Positions 1-7,961 of a DNA stretch of 50,002 nucleotides are shown here, one piece after another. Under the pieces are notes generated by a model that saw only the letters and a list, made by a program, of their open reading frames with translations, did not search any database and was not told the DNA's origin. Position 1 is the stretch's first letter, and every line of letters begins with the position of its first letter. Source of the stretch: Armatimonadota bacterium (GTDB lineage: Bacteria > Sysuimicrobiota > Sysuimicrobiia > Sysuimicrobiales > Sysuimicrobiaceae); the NCBI GenBank assembly GCA_025060455.1, contig JANXBY010000009.1, positions 1-50,002 of the forward strand, read 5' to 3'. The position numbers were made by a program, and so were the translations under genes.

Positions 1-931
1 GCGGTAGTGGGACAGGTAGGCCGTCGAAGCCTTCCACGAGGCTGCCTTCCAGGAACCAGCTGTCGGGAGCCCGCTGGCCCCACAGGGTCTGGCGGCGCGG
101 GTCGTCCAGGCTCCACCGGAGGGGCTCGAACTCAGGGTCCACCGCCAGGTAGTCCCCCGTGTACAGCTCCACCCGGTGTCCGTCGGGGTCCCGCAGGTAG
201 AGGAAGACAGCGTTGCTGATCCCGTGGCGGCCTGGGCCCCGTTCGATGGCCTCCAGGCGTCCCGCTCCACCCAGTGCGTCCGCCGCCCGCAGCACCGACA
301 GGGGCTCGGGGACCCAGTAGGCGAAGTGGTGCAGGCGCGGTCCCACGCCGGTGGTCAGGGCCACGTCGTGGACGTTCCCCTTCCGCTGCAGCCAGGCGGC
401 CCACACGCGGTCTTCCCCGTCCACGGTGTACTCCGTGAGGCGGAAGCCCAACCGGTCCACGTAGTACCGCAGGGCCCGTGGTACGTCTGGGCAGAACAGG
501 TTGAAGTGGTCCAGGCGCTGCAGGCCCGGGCCTCGGTGTTGGTGGTACGCCTGCAGCAGGGAGGGGTGGCGGCCTGCCCGTCGGTAGAAGGCCACCGGGA
601 ACCCGAAGGGGTCCTGCAGGCGGACCATGCGCGGCCGTTCGAAGTCCTCCTCGTGGCGCCAGGGCAGGCCCTGGTCACGGGCCAGCTCCACCGCGCGGTC
701 CAGGTCCTCGTCGTCCCACACCTTGAAGGCGATGTGCCGCAACCCGGCCCACGCGTTGCGCTGCAGCTTGAGGCTCCACTCCCGCTCTTCGTACCCGCGC
801 AGGTACACCACGTCCTGGGTGCTGTCCACGACCTGCAGGCCCAGCAAGCCCTCGTAGAACTCCCGGGAACGCCCCAGGTCCGTGACGTAAAGCGCCACGT
901 GACCTGCGCGGACGACGGTCGGCGGGACCAC
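1..931 (-). CDS. hpaD: 3,4-dihydroxyphenylacetate 2,3-dioxygenase (extradiol, VOC fold), partial
   Basis: This is the ring-cleaving extradiol dioxygenase of the homoprotocatechuate pathway, which opens 3,4-dihydroxyphenylacetate to 5-carboxymethyl-2-hydroxymuconate semialdehyde using a mononuclear metal. About 310 residues are visible and the C-terminus runs off the left edge. Two vicinal-oxygen-chelate modules can be read. The second carries the expected metal ligands: His in LDHFN, His in GPRLHHFAY, and Glu in DPDGHRVELYTGDY. Segments such as RKGNVHDVALT and IERGPGRHG are close to the Brevibacterium/Arthrobacter HPCD type rather than the E. coli type. The only in-frame start near the N-terminus is GTG at 931. 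An AAGGAG at 953-958 lies 21 nt upstream of it, which is too far to decide the start, so the exact start is uncertain. The gene is divergent from the gntR-hpaC genes and shares their control region. Confidence 0.88.
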   Translation of the reverse strand, partial: MVPPTVVRAGHVALYVTDLGRSREFYEGLLGLQVVDSTQDVVYLRGYEEREWSLKLQRNAWAGLRHIAFKVWDDEDLDRAVELARDQGLPWRHEEDFERPRMVRLQDPFGFPVAFYRRAGRHPSLLQAYHQHRGPGLQRLDHFNLFCPDVPRALRYYVDRLGFRLTEYTVDGEDRVWAAWLQRKGNVHDVALTTGVGPRLHHFAYWVPEPLSVLRAADALGGAGRLEAIERGPGRHGISNAVFLYLRDPDGHRVELYTGDYLAVDPEFEPLRWSLDDPRRQTLWGQRAPDSWFLEGSLVEGFDGLPVPLP

Positions 932-983
932 TCCCCACCCCGAGTCTGCCGGCTCCTTGACACCGACCGGCCGGACGGGGAAG

Positions 984-995
984 ATCCTATAGGAT
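984..995. promoter_or_regulatory. 12-bp perfect palindrome between hpaD and gntR (candidate GntR operator)
   Basis: ATCCTATAGGAT reads the same on both strands and ends 5 bp before the gntR ATG. It lies 52 bp upstream of the divergent hpaD start. Each strand also contains TAGGAT, a 4/6 match to a -10 hexamer, so the site could double as back-to-back -10 elements, with gntR nearly leaderless. GntR/FadR regulators commonly bind short palindromes in their own promoter. Use as an operator is inference from position and symmetry. Confidence 0.5.
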
Positions 996-1000
996 TCCGC

Positions 1001-1705
1001 ATGGGGAAGTCAACGGGGGCTACTGGCGGCGCCAAGTACCGGGAGGCGTACCGGTCCATCCAGGAACGTATCCTGCAGGGGGATCTGCTCCCGGGCCAGC
1101 GGGTGACCATCGAGGTGGTGGCGCGGGAGCTGGGCATGAGCCCCACGCCCGTCCGCGAGGCCCTCCGGCAGCTGGAAGCAGAGGGGCTGGTGGTCTACCG
1201 GCCCCACGCGGGCGCGCGGGTGGCGGAGGTGGACTCAGACGCCTACGCGGAGGTGCTGTCCGTGCGGGCGGTGTTGGAGGCGTGGGCCACGGCGCTGGCG
1301 GCCCCTCGCCTCGGCGAGGCCACCGTGGCCCGGCTGCGGGAGCTGAACCGCCACATGCGGGAAGCGGTGCGCCGGCAGGACTTGGCCACCTTCGACCGCC
1401 TGAACCGCCGCCTGCACCGCACCCTCTACCGGCGGTGCGGACACCGGCTGCTGCTGGAGCTCCTGGAGGGGCTGCGGGCCCGCACCGACCTGGTGCGGCG
1501 GTCCATCTTCCCCTTCATCCCGGACCGCGCGGCCCAGTCCGTGGATGAACACGACCATCTGCTGGACTTGCTGGAACGCCGAGCACCCGAGCAAGAGGTG
1601 GAGGTGTTCGTTCGCCAGCACAAGCTCCGGACCCTGGAGGCCTACCTGCGGTGGGCGCGCGGAGGCTTTCCGGTGGGTGCGGGAGGGAAGGATCGTGGAC
1701 GTTAG
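1001..1705 (+). CDS. GntR-family (FadR/FCD subfamily) transcriptional regulator
   Basis: This 234-residue regulator has an N-terminal winged helix-turn-helix (about residues 12-75), with the typical GntR signature around LLPGQRVTIEVVARELGMSP followed by PVREALRQLEAEGLV. An all-helical FCD effector domain follows. FCD domains usually bind carboxylic-acid effectors, often with a metal held by Asp/His residues; here FDRLNRRLHRTLYRRCGH and VDEHDHLLDLL contain suitable residues. It sits between divergent hpaD and the dapA-hpaG-hpaB-hpaC genes, so the likely role is control of 4-hydroxyphenylacetate catabolism by a pathway intermediate. That effector assignment is inference. It overlaps the next gene by 11 bp. 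Confidence 0.88.
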   Translation: MGKSTGATGGAKYREAYRSIQERILQGDLLPGQRVTIEVVARELGMSPTPVREALRQLEAEGLVVYRPHAGARVAEVDSDAYAEVLSVRAVLEAWATALAAPRLGEATVARLRELNRHMREAVRRQDLATFDRLNRRLHRTLYRRCGHRLLLELLEGLRARTDLVRRSIFPFIPDRAAQSVDEHDHLLDLLERRAPEQEVEVFVRQHKLRTLEAYLRWARGGFPVGAGGKDRGR

Positions 1706-2609
1706 CCGGCTGCGCGGCTCCATCGTGCCCCTGGTGACGCCCTTCCGAGACGGGGAGGTGGACGAACCGGCCCTCCGGGGCCTCATCGAGTGGCAGATCG
1801 CCTCCGGAAGCCACGGGATCTCCGTGTGCGGGACCACGGGTGAACCCACCTCCCTGTCGGTGGAGGAACGCAAGCGGGTGATCGAACTGGCGGTGCGCGC
1901 CGCGGCCGGGCGGGTGCCGGTGGTGGCGGGGGTGGGGACCAACCACCACGGGGAGACACTGGAGCTGGCGCGATTCGCGGAGCAGGTGGGTGCGGACGCC
2001 CTGCTGGTCCTGGTGCCCTACCACGTGCGGCCCACCCAGGAAGGGCTGTACCAGCACTTCCGCGCGGTGGCCCGGAGCACCCACCTGCCCGTGATCGTGT
2101 ACAACATCCCCGGCCGGACCGCGGTGAACCTGGAGGTGGACACCCTCGCCCGGCTGCGCCGGGACTGCGACAACGTGGTGGGGGTCAAGGAAGCCAACCG
2201 CGACTTCGAGCACGTAAACCGGGTGCTGTGGGCGTGCGGCCGAGACTTCCTCCTGTTCAGCGGGATCGAGGTGCTCTGCTACCCGATGCTGGCGATCGGA
2301 GGGGCGGGGTTCATCAGCGCCACCGCGAACCTGGTCCCGGACCGATGCGCGCGGCTGTACGAGAGGTGGCGGGCGGGCGACGTCCACGGCGCCCTGGAGC
2401 TGCACTACGAGCTGTTGCCGCTCAACGAGGTGCTGTTCGTGGAGACGAACCCTGGCCCGGTCAAGTACGCCTTAGGCCTCATGGGCCGCATCGCGCCGGA
2501 GGTGCGGCTACCCCTGGTGCTCCCCTCGGAGGCCAACCGGCGGCGCATCCGAGACACCCTGGCCCGGTACGGGCTCCTGCCCTCCGACGCGGTGGAGGTG
2601 GCGGGTTGA
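1695..2609 (+). CDS. DapA/N-acetylneuraminate-lyase family aldolase in the hpa cluster
   Basis: This 304-residue class I (Schiff-base) aldolase or synthase has all the DapA landmarks: GTTGE (about residues 46-50), the catalytic Tyr in VYNIPGRT (Tyr136) and the Schiff-base Lys in GVKEAN (Lys165). The start is GTG 1695, preceded by a GGGAGGGAAGG ribosome-binding site. The family includes dihydrodipicolinate synthase but also many keto-acid aldolases and dehydratases. Its position between the hpa regulator and hpaG/hpaB/hpaC suggests a catabolic keto-acid step, perhaps the terminal aldol cleavage usually done by HpaI, rather than lysine synthesis. That is inference; the family motifs alone cannot separate the two. 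Confidence 0.85.
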   Translation: MDVSRLRGSIVPLVTPFRDGEVDEPALRGLIEWQIASGSHGISVCGTTGEPTSLSVEERKRVIELAVRAAAGRVPVVAGVGTNHHGETLELARFAEQVGADALLVLVPYHVRPTQEGLYQHFRAVARSTHLPVIVYNIPGRTAVNLEVDTLARLRRDCDNVVGVKEANRDFEHVNRVLWACGRDFLLFSGIEVLCYPMLAIGGAGFISATANLVPDRCARLYERWRAGDVHGALELHYELLPLNEVLFVETNPGPVKYALGLMGRIAPEVRLPLVLPSEANRRRIRDTLARYGLLPSDAVEVAG

Positions 2610-3349
2610 AGCGGGTGCGGTTTGCGGCCGCTGGCCGGGTGCACTGGGGGGAGTTCCGGGACGGCTGGCTGCTGGACGCCTGCGGACGTCGCCACCGGCC
2701 CGAGGAGGTGACCTGGCTGCCGCCTGTGGAGCCCACCAAGGTGGTGGGCCTGGCCCTGAACTACGCGGACCACGCCGTGGAACTGGGGGTGCGCGTTCCA
2801 GAAGAACCCGCCCTGTTCTTCAAGCCGCTTTCGAGCCTCGTGGGCCACCGGGCCCCGGTGGTGTACCCGAAGGGTGTCCGGCACCTCCACCAGGAGGTGG
2901 AGCTCGCGGTGGTGATCGGTCGGCGCTGCCGCCGGGTGCAGCCCGAGCACGCGTACGAAGTGGTGCGCGGGTACACCGTGGCCAACGACGTCACCGTGCG
3001 GGACTTCGTGGGCAACTTCTACCGTCCTCCCGTGCGGGCGAAGGGCTATGACACCTTCTGTCCCGTAGGCCCGTGGGTGGTGGAGGGCGAGGTGGAAGAC
3101 CCGCACCGGCTGCGGCTCCGGGCGTACGTGAACGGCCACCTGCGGCAGGAGGGCTCCACCGCGCAGCTCCTCTGGCGGATCCCGGACCTGGTGGCGTTCG
3201 TGTCGGAGATCATGACCCTCGAACCCGACGACCTCATCCTCACCGGCACTCCCCGAGGGGTGGATCCGGTGTACCCTGGGGACGTAATGCGGCTGGAGGT
3301 AGAGGGAGTCGGGGTGCTGGAGAACCCGGTGGTGGCCGAGGGCGCGTAG
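2606..3349 (+). CDS. hpaG: FAH-family HHDD isomerase/OPET decarboxylase-like protein
   Basis: This 247-residue fumarylacetoacetate-hydrolase-family protein is of the HpaG/HHDD-isomerase type. Family landmarks are VGLALNYADHA, FFKPLSSLVG, the metal-binding acidic residues in HQEVELAVVIG, the acidic stretch in TVANDVTVRDF, and EPDDLILTGTPRGV. In the homoprotocatechuate pathway such enzymes decarboxylate 5-oxopent-3-ene-1,2,5-tricarboxylate and isomerise 2-hydroxyhepta-2,4-diene-1,7-dioate. The E. coli enzyme is a tandem duplication, whereas this is a single-domain form. The start is TTG 2606, overlapping the dapA-family stop as TTGA, with GGAGGTGG just upstream. Membership is firm; the substrate is inferred from hpaB, hpaC and hpaD neighbours. 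Confidence 0.83.
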   Translation: MKRVRFAAAGRVHWGEFRDGWLLDACGRRHRPEEVTWLPPVEPTKVVGLALNYADHAVELGVRVPEEPALFFKPLSSLVGHRAPVVYPKGVRHLHQEVELAVVIGRRCRRVQPEHAYEVVRGYTVANDVTVRDFVGNFYRPPVRAKGYDTFCPVGPWVVEGEVEDPHRLRLRAYVNGHLRQEGSTAQLLWRIPDLVAFVSEIMTLEPDDLILTGTPRGVDPVYPGDVMRLEVEGVGVLENPVVAEGA

Positions 3350-3369
3350 AGCTCGGGGAGGGATGGCAG

Positions 3370-4866
3370 ATGCCGGCGAGGACCGGGGCGCAGTACCTGG
3401 AAGGGCTGCGGAGTCGGCCGAGGGACCTGTGGTACGGGGGCAAGCGGGTGGAGGACCCCACCGAACACCCCGCCTTCCGCAACATTACCCGCAGCGTGGC
3501 GGCCCTGTACGACCTGCAGCACGACCCCCAGCCCGGCGTGGAGATGACCTATCCGTCTCCCACCACCGGCCAGCCCGTAGGCCTGTCCTTCCTGATCCCC
3601 CGCACCCACGACGACTTGGTGCGGACCCGGCGCATGATGAAGCGGTGGGCGGACTACTCCGGCGGGTTCATGGGCCGCACCCCCGACTACCTCAACCGCG
3701 CGCTGGTGGGCTACGCCTCGGCCGCGGACTACTGCGCCGAACTGGACCCCCGCTTCGGTGAGAACATCCGCCGCTACTACGAGTACGTGCGCGAGAACGA
3801 CCTGTGCCTCACCCACACCCTCATCAACCCGCAGGCCAACCGGTCCGTGGGCCCCAGCCAGCAGCTAGACCCCTACCTGGCGTGCCGGGTGGTCGGGGAG
3901 GACAGCCAGGGGATCGTGTTGCGGGGAGCCCGGATGCTGGCCACTCTGCCCACCGCGGACGAGATCATGGTGTTCCCCTCGACCCTGCTGAAGAGCGGGG
4001 AGGACGACGCGCCGTACGCCTTCGCGGTGGCGCTGCCGTGCGACACCCCGGGGCTGCGGTTCCAGTGCCGGGAGTCCTTCGACTACGGCCGTTCGCCCTT
4101 CGACCACCCCCTCGGCAGCCGGTTCGAGGAGATGGACGCGGTGGTGATCTTCGACGACGTCCGGGTGCCCTGGGAGCGCGTCTTCCTGCTGCGCGACGTG
4201 GACCGGTGCAACCGTGCCTTCGCCGCCACGGGAGCGGTGGCCTTCATGGCCCACCAGGTGGTCACGAAGAACGTGGCCAAGACGGAGTTCCTACTGGGGA
4301 TAGCGTCCCTCATCGTGGACACCATCGCCATCGAGGGATTCCAGCACGTGCACGAGAAGATCGCCGAGATCATCATCACCTTGGAAGCCATGCGGGCCTT
4401 CCTGCTGGCGAGCGAGGTGGAAGCCCAGCCCAACCGGTGGGGAGTTCTTCAGCCCGCGTGGCCTCCCCTGGACGCGGCGCGGAACCTGTACGTGCGCGCC
4501 TACCCCCGGATGGTGGAGATCCTGCAACAGCTCGGGGCCTCGGGTTTCATGGCCATCCCCACGGAAGAGGACGTGCGGGGTCCCATGGGGCCCGTGATCC
4601 GCCGCTACTACCAGGCCGCCCGCGCGGAGGCCACAGACCGCATCAAGCTGTTCCGCCTGGCGTGGGACGTGGCCCTGAGTGCCTTCGGGTCCCGGCAGGT
4701 GCTGTACGAGCGGTTCTTCTTCGGCGACCCCGTGCGCATGGCGGGCGCCATGTTTCAGTCCTACGACCGCCGTCCGTACATGGAGCGGGTCCGGGAGTTC
4801 CTGGAGCGGGCAGAACGGCAGGCCCCTGCGCTGCCGGAGGAAGTCCCGGCGGTGTCCCGTGAGTGA
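3370..4866 (+). CDS. hpaB: 4-hydroxyphenylacetate 3-monooxygenase, oxygenase component
   Basis: This FADH2-dependent oxygenase of 498 residues ortho-hydroxylates 4-hydroxyphenylacetate to 3,4-dihydroxyphenylacetate, using reduced flavin supplied by HpaC. It has the acyl-CoA-dehydrogenase-like fold expected of HpaB. Recognisable blocks include LTHTLINPQANRS near residue 150, the FDDVRVPWERVFL block near residue 265, and QVVTKNVAKTEFLLG near residue 300. The length is close to the Thermus enzyme (about 480). The start ATG 3370 follows a GGGAGGGATGG ribosome-binding site; an ATG at 3363 is in another frame. The gene overlaps hpaC by 8 bp, as expected for a two-component system. Confidence 0.93.
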   Translation: MPARTGAQYLEGLRSRPRDLWYGGKRVEDPTEHPAFRNITRSVAALYDLQHDPQPGVEMTYPSPTTGQPVGLSFLIPRTHDDLVRTRRMMKRWADYSGGFMGRTPDYLNRALVGYASAADYCAELDPRFGENIRRYYEYVRENDLCLTHTLINPQANRSVGPSQQLDPYLACRVVGEDSQGIVLRGARMLATLPTADEIMVFPSTLLKSGEDDAPYAFAVALPCDTPGLRFQCRESFDYGRSPFDHPLGSRFEEMDAVVIFDDVRVPWERVFLLRDVDRCNRAFAATGAVAFMAHQVVTKNVAKTEFLLGIASLIVDTIAIEGFQHVHEKIAEIIITLEAMRAFLLASEVEAQPNRWGVLQPAWPPLDAARNLYVRAYPRMVEILQQLGASGFMAIPTEEDVRGPMGPVIRRYYQAARAEATDRIKLFRLAWDVALSAFGSRQVLYERFFFGDPVRMAGAMFQSYDRRPYMERVREFLERAERQAPALPEEVPAVSRE

Positions 4867-5413
4867 GAAACCGGACCCCCGGGAGTTCCGGCGGGTCATG
4901 GGGCTGTTCGCCACCGGGGTCACTGTGGTCACCGCGGCGGTCGGTGAGCGCACCCACGCCATGACCGCGAACGCGGTGATGTCGGTGTCGTTGGACCCCC
5001 TGCTGGTGTGCGTGTCCGTGGGCAAGGGCGCCCGCATGAACCAGTTCCTGGAGGAGGCGGGCGGGTTCGCCCTCAACATCCTCGCGGAGGGTCAGGAGGA
5101 CCTGTCCCGCTACTTCGCGGGCATGTGGCAGCAGCCAGCTCCACCGGACTACCGCTTCGTCCCCTGGGTGGGTGGGCCGCGGCTGGAGGGGACCCTGGCC
5201 AGCGTGGGCTGCACCGTGGCACAGATGGTGGAGGCAGGGGACCACCGGCTGTTCTTGGGCCGCGTGCTTGCGCTGCACCGGTCCGAGGGCCCCCTGCGGC
5301 CGCTCGTGTTCTTCGCGGGTGGGTACCACCGACTGCGGGAGGCCGTGCCCGCGGCGCGGGATCCGTTGGAGATCTGGCCCCCGGAAGAAGCCCGGATCTT
5401 CTACGAGGGGTAG
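4859..5413 (+). CDS. hpaC: HpaC-like NAD(P)H:flavin oxidoreductase (reductase component)
   Basis: This 184-residue flavin reductase of the FMN-binding split-barrel family reduces FAD or FMN for HpaB. Typical family segments are FRRVMGLFATGVTVVTA at the N-terminus, TANAVMSVSLDPLLVCVSV, and GDHRLFLGRVL. It starts at GTG 4859 inside the last codons of hpaB (8-bp overlap), which supports coupled synthesis of the two components. Related flavin reductases serve other monooxygenases, but the immediate hpaB neighbour makes this pairing very likely. Confidence 0.9.
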   Translation: MSEKPDPREFRRVMGLFATGVTVVTAAVGERTHAMTANAVMSVSLDPLLVCVSVGKGARMNQFLEEAGGFALNILAEGQEDLSRYFAGMWQQPAPPDYRFVPWVGGPRLEGTLASVGCTVAQMVEAGDHRLFLGRVLALHRSEGPLRPLVFFAGGYHRLREAVPAARDPLEIWPPEEARIFYEG

Positions 5414-5500
5414 GGTACGGCGACCGGTCCCGGCATCCAGGCGCAGGTCGGCTTAGCCCCGGGCATTCAGGGGCTGGACACCGACGAGGCCCGGAGGCGC

Positions 5501-7933
5501 TTGGCCCGCCACGGGCCCAACGAGCCGGTCCCACCACGCCGGACCACCGCCCTCCGCCAGCTGGCGTCGCTGCTGTCAAACCCTCTGACGGTGACCCTCC
5601 TCGTGGCCAGCGGGATCAGCGCGTCCCTGGGAGAGTGGACGGACGCAGCCCTCATCGTCACCGTGGTGGCCCTCAGCACCGCGGTGAACTTCGCGCAGTT
5701 CCACCGGTCGCAGCGGGCCGTCGAACGCCTTCAGGCCACCACGACACCCACCGCCACGGTCCTGCGCGACGGCCGGTGGCAGGAGCTGCCCCGAAGCCAG
5801 CTGGTCCCCGGAGACGTGGTGCGTCTGGTGGCGGGGGACCTGGTGCCCGCGGACGGACGCTTGGTGGAGGCCCGTCACCTCTTCGTGCAGCAGGCCAGCC
5901 TCACCGGGGAGTCTCTGCCGGTGGAGAAAGTTGCAGACCCCCAGGCTCCGGCCTCGCCGGACCCGGACAGCCCCCACATGGTGTTCTTGGGGTCGTCGGT
6001 GGTGAGCGGGGTCGGGGTGGCGGAGGTGGTGGCCACCGGGCCCGGGACGGTGTTCGGGGCCTTGGCCCGCCGGCTAGCCGGAAGACCTCCCGAGACGGAG
6101 TTCGAGCGGGGCCTGAGGGAGTTCAGCCACCTGGTGGCGCGCACCGTGGTGCTGCTCACCCTGTTCGTGTTGAGCGTGTCGGTGGCGGTGGGCCGCCCGC
6201 CGCTCCAGAGCCTGCTGTTCGCCCTCGCCCTGGCCGTGGGCCTGACGCCGGAGTTCTTGCCTATGGTGACCACCATCGCCCTGGCGCAGGGCGCGGTGCA
6301 CATGGCGCGCCGCAAGGCCCTGGTGCGCAGCCTTCCCTGCATCGAGGACCTCGGTAGCCTCGACGTGCTGTGCACGGACAAGACGGGAACCCTCACCGTG
6401 GGAGAGATGCAGCTGGACCGCTCGGTAGACCTCCGGGGACGCCCGTACCCGCGGCCCTTCGCCCTGGCGTGGCTCAACAGCAGGCACCAGGGCGGCCTCC
6501 AGAACCCCCTAGACGCCGCGCTGCTGCAGCAGCCGGCTCCGGGCTGGCCAGAACAGGAGAAGCTCGGCGAAGTGCCCTTCGACTTCGACCGTCGGCGCGC
6601 CTCGGTGGCGGTGCGGATGGGAGCGGAGGTGCTCCTGGTGACCAAAGGGGCTCCGGAGTCGGTGCTGCCCTGCTGCACCCACTACGAGACCTGCGAGGGG
6701 ATCTTCCCGCTGGACGCCGACGCGGCGGGCTCCGCCGCAGAAGCCGTGCGGGAGCTGAGCCGCGCGGGGTTCCGGACCCTGGCGGTGGCGTGGCGGGCGC
6801 TCGGTCCGGAAGAAGCGTCCGACGTGGACGTGCACACCGAACGGGACCTGGTGCTGGCAGGGTTCGTGGCGTTCGCGGACCCGCCCCTGCCCGAGGCTGG
6901 GGAGCTCATCCGCCGGCTCCAGGCGCAGGGAGTGCGGACCAAGCTGGTGACGGGTGACCACGAGCTGGTGGCGGTTCACGTGTGGCGGTCCCTCGGGCTC
7001 GACCCGAAGCAGGTGGTGTTGGGCGAGGAGCTGGCCCGCCTGGACGCCGCGGCGCTGGAGCAGGTGGCGGAGGAGGCAGACATCTTCGCCCGGGTGAGCC
7101 CCGCCCAGAAGCACCAGCTGGTCCTGGCCCTCAAGCGGCGCGGCCACGTGGTGGGCTTCCTGGGGGACGGGATCAACGACGCGCCCTCCCTGCACGCCGC
7201 GGACGTCGGGATCTCCGTGGTCAACGCCGCCGACGTGGCGCGCGAGGCCGCGGACGTGGTCCTGCTGGACCGGCGGCTGGAGACGGTGCACGACGCCATC
7301 CTGGAGGGCCGCCTGGCGTTCGGGAACGTGCTGAAGTTCCTGCTCATGGAGACCAGCTCCAACTTCGGGAACGTGTTCAGCATGGCGGGGGCGGCTTTGT
7401 TCCTGCCCTTCCTGCCCATGCTGCCGCACCAGATCCTGCTCAACAACTTCCTGTACGACCTGGCGCAGCTAGCGATCCCCGCAGACCCCGTGGACCCCCA
7501 GCTGGCTTCGCGCCCGCGGCGGTGGGACGTGCGGTTCGTCCAGTCCTTCATGTGGCTGCTCGGTCCGGTGAGCTCGGTGTTCGACTTCCTGACGTTCTTC
7601 GTCCTCCTGCGGGTCCTGCACGCCCCCGAGGCGCTGTTCCACACGGGGTGGTTCGTGGAGTCCCTGGCCACCCAGTGTCTGGTGGTGTTCGTGATCCGCA
7701 CCGCCCGGGCGCCGTGGCGGCACCGGCCCAGCCCGCTGCTGGTGGCCAACGTGCTGGCGTGCGTGCTGGTGGGGTTGCTGTTGCCCTACTCACCCCTGGC
7801 AGGCCCCCTGGGCTTCGTCCCGCTGCCTGTGCCCTACCTCGCCTTCGTACTGCTGGCTACCGGGGTGTACCTGGTGGCGGCGGAGCTGGCGAAGCGGCTG
7901 GCGTTCCGGCGGGCCGGGCTGTTGAACGGGTGA
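5501..7933 (+). CDS. mgtA: P-type ATPase, MgtA-like (P3B, Mg2+ import type), start unclear
   Basis: This membrane cation ATPase has 810 residues from TTG 5501. It shows the actuator motif SLTGESLPVEKV, the phosphorylation motif CTDKTGTLT (Asp near residue 293) and the hinge motif GDGINDAPS. The membrane segment LAVGLTPEFLPMVTT and the LLNNFLYDLAQLAIPADPVD block are characteristic of MgtA/MgtB Mg2+ transporters. The reading frame is open back to the stop at 5411, and family-like residues (GLDTDEARRRLARHGPNE) begin before 5501. No ATG, GTG or TTG exists between 5414 and 5500, so the real start may be TTG 5501, with GGAGG 3 nt upstream, or a rarer codon such as CTG 5474 or ATT 5465. The usual longer N-terminal extension of MgtA is absent. 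Confidence 0.85.
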   Translation: MARHGPNEPVPPRRTTALRQLASLLSNPLTVTLLVASGISASLGEWTDAALIVTVVALSTAVNFAQFHRSQRAVERLQATTTPTATVLRDGRWQELPRSQLVPGDVVRLVAGDLVPADGRLVEARHLFVQQASLTGESLPVEKVADPQAPASPDPDSPHMVFLGSSVVSGVGVAEVVATGPGTVFGALARRLAGRPPETEFERGLREFSHLVARTVVLLTLFVLSVSVAVGRPPLQSLLFALALAVGLTPEFLPMVTTIALAQGAVHMARRKALVRSLPCIEDLGSLDVLCTDKTGTLTVGEMQLDRSVDLRGRPYPRPFALAWLNSRHQGGLQNPLDAALLQQPAPGWPEQEKLGEVPFDFDRRRASVAVRMGAEVLLVTKGAPESVLPCCTHYETCEGIFPLDADAAGSAAEAVRELSRAGFRTLAVAWRALGPEEASDVDVHTERDLVLAGFVAFADPPLPEAGELIRRLQAQGVRTKLVTGDHELVAVHVWRSLGLDPKQVVLGEELARLDAAALEQVAEEADIFARVSPAQKHQLVLALKRRGHVVGFLGDGINDAPSLHAADVGISVVNAADVAREAADVVLLDRRLETVHDAILEGRLAFGNVLKFLLMETSSNFGNVFSMAGAALFLPFLPMLPHQILLNNFLYDLAQLAIPADPVDPQLASRPRRWDVRFVQSFMWLLGPVSSVFDFLTFFVLLRVLHAPEALFHTGWFVESLATQCLVVFVIRTARAPWRHRPSPLLVANVLACVLVGLLLPYSPLAGPLGFVPLPVPYLAFVLLATGVYLVAAELAKRLAFRRAGLLNG

Positions 7934-7961
7934 GCCGAAGGCCGCAAGCGACCGGTGACCT

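Noticed and set aside
957-985. TTGACA-N17-GAAGAT as the gntR promoter
   Set aside because: The -35 is perfect, but the -10 matches only 3/6; I kept the palindrome as the main signal and did not call this promoter.
176-1000. Long plus-strand frame running from within the hpaD region into gntR
   Set aside because: Its first part is antisense to hpaD, whose minus-strand translation is a clear extradiol dioxygenase; the real gntR starts at ATG 1001.
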